DNA of 11,477 nt, from the NCBI GenBank assembly GCA_964388985.1, contig CAYMCJ010000035.1, forward strand, positions 1 to 11,477. The letters are read 5' to 3'. A model generated the notes under the pieces. That model was not told where the DNA came from. It searched no databases and was given only the letters and a program-made list of their open reading frames with translations. The stretch's first letter is position 1. Every line of letters starts with the position of its first letter. This DNA is from CAYMCJ01 sp964388985. GTDB lineage: Bacteria > Patescibacteriota > Patescibacteriia > Patescibacteriales > CAYMCJ01. This document shows positions 6,101 to 11,477 of the stretch, one piece after another. The position numbers were made by a program, and so were the translations under genes.

Positions 6101-6410
6101 AAAAATTTAAAATAATCAATATCCAATATTCAACATTCATTCAATGTTCAATAAATTAACATTCAACCGTTACATTATTTATATGGTTTGTTGTTTTATT
6201 GGATATTAGAATATTGAGGGTTAAATGAATATTGGATATTTAGTTTGCCACGTTGCAGTCTCTTAATTTTAAATGGAAAACTGTGATGGCCAACAATTTA
6301 AATATAATTTAACATTTCACTTTTGACTTACTACCACAGTCCTCCTATTTGGTAGAGACAGTGACGAAAAGAACAATTTAACAATGCAATAATTTAATCA
6401 ACGATTTACA
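6101..6410. other. 310-base AT-rich spacer between rplI and pyrG
   Basis: I see no gene here. The pyrG-proximal part (6118-6240) is framed by an inverted repeat described separately. The middle (6241-6300) has no clear structure. The part at 6331-6363 contains CTACC/GGTAG and CACAGTC/GACAGTG pairings that compete, and on the minus strand an AGGAGG (6346-6341) followed only by a six-codon open frame. No tRNA, T-run terminator or clear promoter was found. Confidence 0.5.
6118..6240. repeat. perfect 15-bp inverted repeat framing the pyrG upstream region
   Basis: AATATCCAATATTCA (6118-6132) is exactly the reverse complement of TGAATATTGGATATT (6226-6240). Inside, AACATT/AATGTT (6132-6137 and 6143-6148) forms a small hairpin. 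The left arm lies 18 bases upstream of the pyrG ATG. Confidence 0.65.
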
Positions 6411-6851
6411 TTATTTACTTTCCAACTTTAACTTAATAATAGTTTTCCCGCCCGCCAAACGCAATTCCACGTCATACTGGCCTATCTTTTTTATCGGCTC
6501 TTTTAATCTTATTTCATCTTGGCTGACTTTATGCCCTTGATTTACCAATTCAGCCGCAATTGACTTAACGTCAAGCTTAGCATACAACGTACCCTTATCA
6601 TCCGCTTTGACTTTTATCACAAAATTTTTTTTATTAATTTTTTTGGCTTCCGCCTTCTTACTTCTTACCTCTAACTTTTCAACCTTCTCTCTTTTCCTTT
6701 TTTGCGCCGCTAAAACATTCAAACTATGTTTTGTCATAACATCAACCATTCCTTTTGGTATTAAAAAATTTCTGGCATAACCTTCTTTGGCTTCTTTAAC
6801 TTCTCCGGCATGCCCCAAGCCTGGCACTTCTTTTAATAATATTATCTTCAT
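6411..6851 (-). CDS. rplI: 50S ribosomal protein L9
   Basis: This 146-residue protein starts MKIILLKEVPGLGHAGEVKE and continues with AKEGYARNFLIPKG, the conserved N-terminal rRNA-binding domain of bL9. A long charged connecting helix follows (about residues 45-75, QKRKREKVEKLEVRSKKAEA), and then the C-terminal domain (KGTLYAKLD, IAAELVNQG, IKKIGQYDVELRL). Length is usual for the family. I place the start at ATG 6851 because the family begins with MKI. The frame is open to 7073, but that extension overlaps the upstream EF-like gene and is unrelated to L9. An in-frame ATG at 6857 would add only two residues. No Shine-Dalgarno site is seen. L9 usually neighbours rpsF/rpsR; here it follows an EF-like gene by 61 bases. 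Some CPR lineages lack L9, so its presence is a taxonomic hint. Confidence 0.95.
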   Translation of the reverse strand: MKIILLKEVPGLGHAGEVKEAKEGYARNFLIPKGMVDVMTKHSLNVLAAQKRKREKVEKLEVRSKKAEAKKINKKNFVIKVKADDKGTLYAKLDVKSIAAELVNQGHKVSQDEIRLKEPIKKIGQYDVELRLAGGKTIIKLKLESK

Positions 6852-6912
6852 AAGCATAAAACAATAGCAGGTTCTAAAAAAACCTTTATCGCCAATGTTT
6901 CTAAATCTCAAC

Positions 6913-7182
6913 CTATAATTTATAGACTCCGTCACCAACTCTGACTTTTTCGCCAACTTTAATCCCAATTGAATCTCCTTTGCCGGCTTTACCAACCTCT
7001 TTTCTGTCAATCTGCATTGAATCCACCACCTGCTCAAAATCAGTAGTAACGCCTTTAATTTTGATTCTATCACCCACCTTTAAACTTCCGGTTAGATCAA
7101 TAGCCGCCACTCCAATCTGGCCAAAAAAATGGCTGATAACACCAATTTTTTCGCCTTCAATTGTCGTATTTTCTTCTTCCAT
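6913..7182 (-). CDS. translation elongation factor-like protein (EF-Tu domain 2-like barrel)
   Basis: This 89-residue protein consists of a single beta-barrel resembling domain 2 of EF-Tu, IF2 and related GTPases. The pattern is IGVISHFFGQIGVAAIDL (13-30), LKVGDRIKIKG (34-44), VVDSMQIDRKEV (52-63), AGKGDSIGIKV (66-76) and VRVGDGVYKL at the end. There is no GTP-binding domain, so it cannot act as an elongation factor itself. Stand-alone barrels of this kind are annotated as elongation factor-like proteins, and in some genomes they lie near U32-type peptidases, from memory. Here it sits directly upstream of L9 (61 bases) on the same strand, consistent with a translation or ribosome-linked role, but this is not proven. 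It follows a repeat-rich spacer, and the ATG has no Shine-Dalgarno site. Confidence 0.85.
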   Translation of the reverse strand: MEEENTTIEGEKIGVISHFFGQIGVAAIDLTGSLKVGDRIKIKGVTTDFEQVVDSMQIDRKEVGKAGKGDSIGIKVGEKVRVGDGVYKL

Positions 7183-7190
7183 AATATTTT

Positions 7191-7338
7191 ATAATTTCTA
7201 ATTCACCTAATTTCCAATTCCTAATAAAATTTTAAATGTCTAATGATAACTAAATTCAAAATGTTTTAAAAATTAAAAAATTTTTAATTAAGCATTTTAT
7301 TAGAAATTAGACAATTAGAAATTAGAAATTTTAATTAT
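7191..7338. repeat. AT-rich imperfect inverted repeat between ctp and the EF-like gene
   Basis: Variants of the word TAATTTCTAATT are repeated in both orientations. The left arm (7191-7230) ends CTAATAAAAT and the right arm starts ATTTTATTAG (7294-7303), so they can fold into a long imperfect hairpin. TAATTTCTAATTCACCTAAT at 7192-7211 is identical to 8695-8714 on the other side of the protease gene. No T-run terminator was found here. Confidence 0.6.
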
Positions 7339-7383
7339 AATTTTTGTAAAGTAACATCTCTCGCCAACACTATTTTTTATTTA

Positions 7384-8673
7384 CTAACTATTATTTAGTA
7401 TCTCAAGAGCTTTATCCATCTGCGGGTCTTTATTTTCCTTATAATCATCAACCGTTAAATCAACTTCATAGTCCGGCTCTATGCCTTTGTCATTTATACA
7501 GTCGCCGTTGGGAGTCAGCCATTTGGCCACCGTAATTTTGACTGAAGAACCGTCACTAAATTCTCTTAACGACTGCACGGACCCTTTGCCGAAAGTCTTT
7601 TCCCCGACAATCACGGCCTCGCCATTATCCCTTAAAGCTCCCGACACTATCTCCGAGGCCGAAGCGCTTCCCTGATTAACCAAAATAACGGTTTCGTAGT
7701 CTTTTAATCTGGCTCTTCCTCTTGATAAATGCTCGGTCTTTTTATCTTCGCTAAACTGCTCTGTGACTATAATACCACTTTCAACCCATTCACTGCTAAT
7801 TTCAATGGCAGTATCCAAATATCCGCCGGGGTTATTTCTTAAATCAAGTATTATTCCCTTGGGATTTTTTTCTAAAACTTCCATAACGGCGTTATTAAAT
7901 AAAGTTAATGTGTCATCGTTAAAATTTGTGATTTTTATTACAAATATATTATCGCTTCTTAACTCCGTTTTAATACTTTTAATGACAATTGTATCTCTTA
8001 TTATTTCTACATCCTTTATTTCCTCCAACCCGTCCTCTGAAATTGTTAAGACAACTTTGGTGCCTTTAGGGCCGCGTATTTTTCTAACCGCTTCATCAAT
8101 CGTAATCCCGGCGGTTGATTCATCATTAATCGCATAAACCTTATCCCCGGACTTTAAACCGGCTTTCTGCGCCGGCATATCATCCAAAGGCGCGATAATT
8201 GTTAAAGTATCGTCCCTTATTCCGATTTCCGCGCCAATCCCTTCAAAAGTGCCGGCTAAATCATCTTCAAATTCCTGGGCAATCTTAGGGTCCATATAAA
8301 CCGTATAAGGGTCGCCCAAAGCCGCCACCATCCCCCTGATAGCGCCATAAAACAACTCTTTTTCATTAATCTTGTCTCTATCAACATAATCTTCTTCCAA
8401 TGTATTCCAAACATCCCAGAACAGATTAAAATCAACGTCCTGGGTAAGCGCCCCTTCTTTCGCCTGGCTGTATTTTCCTATTAATTTTCCTAAAAATACC
8501 ACCTCGTCATTAGCCAACTCTTTTAAAACTTCATCTTTCTCGGTTATATACAAACCAAAAGCAAATGAAGAGAACATTAAAATTAACACTAAAAAAACCA
8601 AGGCCACCCATTTAAACCATCCGCCTTTCTTCCTGCTATTATCTATATATTTTGATGTTACATTGTAAGACAT
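7384..8673 (-). CDS. S41 family C-terminal processing peptidase (CtpA/Tsp-like)
   Basis: This 429-residue membrane-anchored protease cuts proteins near their C-termini outside the cytoplasmic membrane. One N-terminal membrane span (about 22-43, WVALVFLVLILMFSSFAFGL) follows a basic start, with no clear cleavage site. DPYTVYMDP (121-129) leads into a PDZ domain (about 131-215) with GIGAEIG, AQKAGLKSGDKVYAIND and GPKGTKVVLTI. The peptidase core has IILDLRNNPGGYLDTA (274-289), NQGSASASEIVSGALRDN (333-350) and VGEKTFGKGSVQ (356-367). By alignment with E. coli Tsp the Ser/Lys dyad is Ser338 and Lys363; both are present. Length is usual for CtpA. Substrates are unknown; the large surface protein in this window is one possibility, purely by location in the cell. 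Repeat-rich spacers lie on both sides, so it may be transcribed alone. Confidence 0.95.
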   Translation of the reverse strand: MSYNVTSKYIDNSRKKGGWFKWVALVFLVLILMFSSFAFGLYITEKDEVLKELANDEVVFLGKLIGKYSQAKEGALTQDVDFNLFWDVWNTLEEDYVDRDKINEKELFYGAIRGMVAALGDPYTVYMDPKIAQEFEDDLAGTFEGIGAEIGIRDDTLTIIAPLDDMPAQKAGLKSGDKVYAINDESTAGITIDEAVRKIRGPKGTKVVLTISEDGLEEIKDVEIIRDTIVIKSIKTELRSDNIFVIKITNFNDDTLTLFNNAVMEVLEKNPKGIILDLRNNPGGYLDTAIEISSEWVESGIIVTEQFSEDKKTEHLSRGRARLKDYETVILVNQGSASASEIVSGALRDNGEAVIVGEKTFGKGSVQSLREFSDGSSVKITVAKWLTPNGDCINDKGIEPDYEVDLTVDDYKENKDPQMDKALEILNNS

Positions 8674-8694
8674 AGATAGAAATTTCTAATTGCC

Positions 8695-8794
8695 TAATTT
8701 CTAATTCACCTAATAAAATTTCTAAAATTTTAAAATTAAAAATTAGACATTTCGCCTTTTATTGGAAATTAAAAATTAGGTGAATTGGAAATTA
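8695..8794. repeat. AT-rich inverted repeat between the TsaC-like gene and ctp
   Basis: Arms 8695-8714 (TAATTTCTAATTCACCTAAT) and 8775-8794 (ATTAGGTGAATTGGAAATTA) are complementary at 19 of 20 positions. TAATAAAA/TTTTATTG pairing continues inside. The left arm is identical to 7192-7211. The whole spacer would fold into a hairpin directly upstream of the ctp start. Confidence 0.7.
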
Positions 8795-8799
8795 TAATA

Positions 8800-9414
8800 T
8801 TATCTTCTTACCACTCTCACCTCTTTCATCTCCCTAATATCTACCACCCTTGATGGTTTAACGCGCTTTATCCGGCCGGCGTCTATTACTAAATCCGGCC
8901 TTAAGCCCTTAAAATATTTTTCAACTCCGCCTACCTCTTCCAAATTTTTCTTTCCGCTTAGATTCAAGCTGGTGGAAACAATCGGCTTTTTAACACCTCT
9001 TACTATTTTAATAAGAAAATCATTTTTTGGCAAATCAGCCGGCAATCTGACGGCAATACTGTCCGGGCCGCCGGTTAATTCTTTGGGTAAAACTCCCCGG
9101 CTTTTTAAAATAACCGAGGTCGGCTCCTGGCTGTTGTTTCGCAAATTTTTAATAAACTCGGACTGCTTTTTATTTAAATAACAATATTTTCTTAACATGC
9201 AAAAACTGCCGACTAAAATTAAAAGAGGAAATTTTTTACTGCGCTTTTTTATTTTATATATTTTATTTATCGCCTGCCCGTTGGTCGCGTCACAACCCAA
9301 GCCATATATTGTATCAGTCGGATAAACAATAATTTTGCCTTTCTTTAAATAACCGACAATCAAATCGACTTCATCTTGTTTAACTTCTTTTAAATTTATT
9401 TTAATTTTTTTCAT
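8800..9414 (-). CDS. L-threonylcarbamoyladenylate synthase (TsaC/Sua5/YrdC family)
   Basis: This 204-residue enzyme makes threonylcarbamoyl-AMP from threonine, bicarbonate and ATP. The product is passed to the TsaD complex for the t6A modification at position 37 of ANN-decoding tRNAs. YrdC-fold motifs are all visible: IIVYPTDTIYGLGCDA (28-43), KIKKRSKKFPLLILV (54-68, with Lys57, Arg58 and Lys61 expected at the nucleotide site), SIAVRLP (119-125) and PIVSTSLNLSG (144-154). The protein ends after the YrdC domain, so it is the short TsaC-like form without the extra Sua5 C-terminal domain. Its ATG overlaps the TGA of the preceding phosphohistidine-domain gene (ATGA, 9414-9411), implying translational coupling. 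No other t6A gene is in the window. Whether to name it tsaC or sua5 is a matter of convention, so no symbol is given. Confidence 0.93.
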   Translation of the reverse strand: MKKIKINLKEVKQDEVDLIVGYLKKGKIIVYPTDTIYGLGCDATNGQAINKIYKIKKRSKKFPLLILVGSFCMLRKYCYLNKKQSEFIKNLRNNSQEPTSVILKSRGVLPKELTGGPDSIAVRLPADLPKNDFLIKIVRGVKKPIVSTSLNLSGKKNLEEVGGVEKYFKGLRPDLVIDAGRIKRVKPSRVVDIREMKEVRVVRR

Positions 9415-10433
9415 AATTTTTTAACCACTCCCTGCTCCGCATCAACTTCAACCAAATCCCCATCTTTTAAAATTTGCGTAGCCTTACCCGTACCGATAAT
9501 ACAGGGCTTCTTCATTTCTCGGGCAACAATAGCCGCATGGCAAGTAATGCCACCTTCATCAGTGATAATAGCGGCAGATTTTTTCATGGCCGAAAGATAA
9601 TTGGGCGATGTCATCGGGCTGACCATTATATCGCCGCCTTTGATTTTATTCACCTGGTCCAGTCGTCTTATCACTTTTACCCTTCCTTTTGCCTTGCCCC
9701 TAAAAGCTACTTGCCCTTTTATCTTATATGCTCTCAAATTCTTCTTGGGAACATTTGAAATAAATTTAATATTCGAATTATCTCTTAAAAATCTACGTAT
9801 AGTTATGATCTCGGCTATGTGGCCGGGGATAAGGACAAAATGCTCCTTTCTTTTCTTTAAAATATTAATGGGGGGAGGATTATCAATTTCGTCTTTTAAA
9901 ATAACATTTTCAAAATTTTTTAAATTCTTATATAAATGAGTATAAGTACTCCTGATAATTCTATCGTTTGCATCGTAAAATAAATCTTTTTCTCTTATTT
10001 CAACCGCTTTTCTCCTGATTCCGGGCAGTGTTCTGCTGTCTACTGCCGCATAATACCAAACCGGGAAAAAGGATACTGCCAAAGTATAATCACTAATAAA
10101 GCATTTGAATTCTTTAACGGAATTTAGATATTTTCTTTTCCAATTTTTTTTAACCCTGGCCATTTTTTGCTCATATTTTAAAATAGCGTTATTAACTAAA
10201 TTTTTATTATTTGCAAGCTCCTTCTGTAAAGCATCTTGTATCCATTGATAATGATCCACACTATGCCAAGTCTCGATGGCTCCATCAAACATATAAAAAA
10301 TAATAGGCGGAGTCAGAGGTTTTTTTCTTCTTGTCCAGACGCGCGTTCCTTTATCGTGTGCAAAATACCAAGACTCGGCCAGACTCAATGTGTGATCGCG
10401 AGTAAATATTTTTCTGTACTTAAATACGGACAT
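9411..10433 (-). CDS. PEP-utilising enzyme: unrecognised N-terminal domain plus swivelling phosphohistidine domain
   Basis: This 340-residue protein ends in a mobile phosphohistidine domain of the PEP synthase/PPDK family (about 235-340): GQVAFRGKAKGRVKVI (240-255), GDIMVSPMTSPNYL (267-280), TDEGGITCHAAIVARE (291-306, phospho-acceptor His299), KPCIIGTGKAT (309-319) and DGDLVEVDAEQGVV (324-337). The first 230 residues are helical and rich in aromatic residues (PVWYYAAVDSR 124-134, HFVLIPGHIAEI 198-209) and match no domain I know. There is no PEP/pyruvate-binding TIM barrel. The ATP-grasp gene ends 6 bases upstream, so the two proteins together look like a split ATP-dependent dikinase. The domain order ATP-grasp, unknown domain, His domain resembles rifampicin phosphotransferase more than PEP synthase. 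The N-terminal domain probably binds the phosphate acceptor. The substrate is unknown. Confidence 0.85.
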   Translation of the reverse strand: MSVFKYRKIFTRDHTLSLAESWYFAHDKGTRVWTRRKKPLTPPIIFYMFDGAIETWHSVDHYQWIQDALQKELANNKNLVNNAILKYEQKMARVKKNWKRKYLNSVKEFKCFISDYTLAVSFFPVWYYAAVDSRTLPGIRRKAVEIREKDLFYDANDRIIRSTYTHLYKNLKNFENVILKDEIDNPPPINILKKRKEHFVLIPGHIAEIITIRRFLRDNSNIKFISNVPKKNLRAYKIKGQVAFRGKAKGRVKVIRRLDQVNKIKGGDIMVSPMTSPNYLSAMKKSAAIITDEGGITCHAAIVAREMKKPCIIGTGKATQILKDGDLVEVDAEQGVVKKL

Positions 10434-10439
10434 AAATAT

Positions 10440-11420
10440 TTATAAAGTCGTAATCGGCCGGCTTTGCGTTATATAAAACTTGTTGTTTTTGTAGGCCCAT
10501 TCAATATCCTGCGGTTTCCTGTAATGCTTTTCAATTGAAGCGCAAATTTTGGCCAGTTCAATTATTTTATCTCCGGATAATTTTTGTGCCTCTTGTCTAT
10601 TTTTCGGAACCGTTATCCACTTAACGCCTTTTTTAAAACAACGAACCAATTGCTTTTTTTGTTCACTAATATTAATATCCAAAATCTCAAACTCATCAAT
10701 AATTTTGATTTTTGATTTTTGATTTTTGATTTTTTCAATTACGTACGAATCCGGCGTAATTGAACCGGAAACGACCGCCTCGCCCAAGCCCCAGCCAGCC
10801 TCAATTATCATCTGCTCTTTATCTTGGGTAACCGGATGAACTGTAAAACAAATGCCGGAAATTTCCGATTCTACCATTTCCTGCACCACCACGGCCACAC
10901 TCACTTCTGTTTTATGTAAATCTTTTTCCTTGCGGTAAAAAATCGCCCGTGGCGTAAAAAGAGAAGACCAACATTTTTTTACGTTAGCTAGCAATGTCTT
11001 TTCAGTCGTATTTAAATAAGTCTCTAATTCTCCGGCCCAGGAAGCTGACTCCGAATCCTCGGCGGTAGCCGAAGAGCGCACAGCTACAAATTTACTGCCT
11101 AATTTTTTAAATTCCTCTAAAATTTCTTTAACCAGTTCAGCCGGGACAGGAGTGTCGGCAATAATATCCCTGACTACATTGGAATAACGGTCAATCGTAT
11201 TGGTATCATCATAATTTACTTTTTCCAACTGGGCCTCAATATCAATATAAATATCGTCCTTTTCTAAAAAATAATCAAACGCTTTGGCAATAATAACAAA
11301 CCCAGGCGGTACCGGTAAACCAACCTTACTCATCTCTCCTAAACTGGCTCCTTTCCCGCCAGCTATTTTAATATCTTTTTTACTAATTTTAGTAAAATTT
11401 TTAATAAATTGACTTGACAT
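10440..11420 (-). CDS. PEP synthase/PPDK-type ATP-grasp domain protein
   Basis: This 326-residue stand-alone ATP-binding domain of the PEP synthase family would use ATP to phosphorylate a partner histidine. Family motifs are GGKGASLGEM (21-30), VPPGFVI (37-43), VRSSATAEDSESASWAGELE (114-133), FTPRAIFYR (155-163), VVVQEMVESEISGICFTVHP (177-196), AGWGLGEAVVSGSITPDSYV (208-227) and DIEWAYKNNKFYITQSRP (305-322). The domain appears complete, and the protein stops where a full-length PEP synthase would continue into its His and TIM-barrel domains. It is therefore a split form rather than a truncation, since the His domain is in the next gene 6 bases downstream. A tandem 7-bp repeat encodes residues 229-239 (EKIKNQKSKIK). 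No Shine-Dalgarno site is seen; a GC hairpin lies 17 bases upstream. Confidence 0.92.
   Translation of the reverse strand: MSSQFIKNFTKISKKDIKIAGGKGASLGEMSKVGLPVPPGFVIIAKAFDYFLEKDDIYIDIEAQLEKVNYDDTNTIDRYSNVVRDIIADTPVPAELVKEILEEFKKLGSKFVAVRSSATAEDSESASWAGELETYLNTTEKTLLANVKKCWSSLFTPRAIFYRKEKDLHKTEVSVAVVVQEMVESEISGICFTVHPVTQDKEQMIIEAGWGLGEAVVSGSITPDSYVIEKIKNQKSKIKIIDEFEILDINISEQKKQLVRCFKKGVKWITVPKNRQEAQKLSGDKIIELAKICASIEKHYRKPQDIEWAYKNNKFYITQSRPITTL
10707..10734. repeat. tandem repeat of GATTTTT, four units, inside the ATP-grasp gene
   Basis: GATTTTT occurs four times head to tail (10707, 10714, 10721, 10728), with one further T at 10735. Because the unit is 7 bases, gain or loss of one unit would shift the reading frame of the gene. 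The encoded Lys-rich stretch lies between conserved ATP-grasp motifs. Confidence 0.9.
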
Positions 11421-11437
11421 ATTTTTTAGTAAATCAT

Positions 11438-11459
11438 CCCTGCGCCAGAGAGCGCAGGG
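11438..11459. repeat. perfect 8-bp GC-rich hairpin before the ATP-grasp gene
   Basis: CCCTGCGC (11438-11445) and GCGCAGGG (11452-11459) form a perfect stem around a six-base loop (CAGAGA). It lies 17 bases upstream of the ATG at 11420. No T-run follows within the window on either strand, so it is not an evident terminator. It could be a leader hairpin, or a dispersed palindrome like that at 4393-4434. Confidence 0.55.
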
Positions 11460-11477
11460 CGTTAAAGCTCAAACAAA

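Noticed and set aside
5929..6126. Minus-strand 65-codon frame over the pyrG start
   Set aside because: It overlaps the conserved N-terminal domain of PyrG in another frame and has no supporting motif.
6852..7073. 74-residue N-terminal extension of L9
   Set aside because: The family begins MKIILLKEV at 6851. The extension overlaps the EF-like gene in another frame and has no L9-like sequence.
7191..7338. CRISPR array in the AT-rich repeated spacer
   Set aside because: The repeated words are short, imperfect, in both orientations and without regular unique spacers; no cas gene is present.
11438..11459. Intrinsic terminator of an upstream gene
   Set aside because: The stem is strong but no T-run follows on the minus strand, and no upstream gene is visible.

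Overview
The window most likely comes from a Candidate Phyla Radiation (Patescibacteria) genome, probably of the Parcubacteria group. It is AT-rich, most starts lack a Shine-Dalgarno site, and intergenic spaces carry short AT-rich inverted repeats. It also encodes two short conserved proteins of a type I associate with this group (the WWYSRG membrane protein and its upstream partner) and a surface protein with a Cys-rich, thrombospondin-like tail. Having ribosomal protein L9 argues against those CPR lineages reported to lack it. The taxonomic call is inference; there is no rRNA gene here.

Layout. Nearly everything lies on the minus strand. Reading in the direction of transcription from the right edge: a two-gene PEP-synthase-like phosphotransferase (ATP-grasp protein, 11420-10440, then a protein with an unrecognised domain plus a phosphohistidine domain, 10433-9411); a TsaC/Sua5 tRNA-modification enzyme overlapping it by 4 bases (9414-8800); an S41 C-terminal processing protease (8673-7384); an EF-Tu domain-2-like protein (7182-6913); ribosomal protein L9 (6851-6411); CTP synthase (6100-4439); and a cluster of very small genes with strong Shine-Dalgarno sites (4315-3719), one a zinc ribbon and two that look like one gene split by a -1 frame change. 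A bidirectional terminator (3663-3694) closes this block.

Ribosomal protein L27 (3360-3641) is the only plus-strand gene. A near-consensus sigma-70 promoter and a roughly 95-base structured leader precede it. Its -35 region overlaps that of a divergent extended -10 promoter driving a minus-strand pair of conserved unknowns (3170-2673 and 2648-2283). Beyond these, a large envelope protein (2203 to the left edge, 734 codons visible) runs out of the window. It has an N-terminal signal segment, a membrane hairpin in the middle with an internal signal-peptidase-like site, and a Cys-rich tail.

Most known genes are translation housekeeping (L27, L9, TsaC, EF-like), pyrimidine nucleotide supply (PyrG) and envelope or proteolysis functions. 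The less ordinary parts are the split phosphotransferase lacking a visible PEP/pyruvate barrel and carrying a 7-bp tandem repeat, the frame-split small gene with an internal AGGAGG, the membrane-hairpin surface protein, and a 20-base repeat shared by the two spacers flanking the protease gene.
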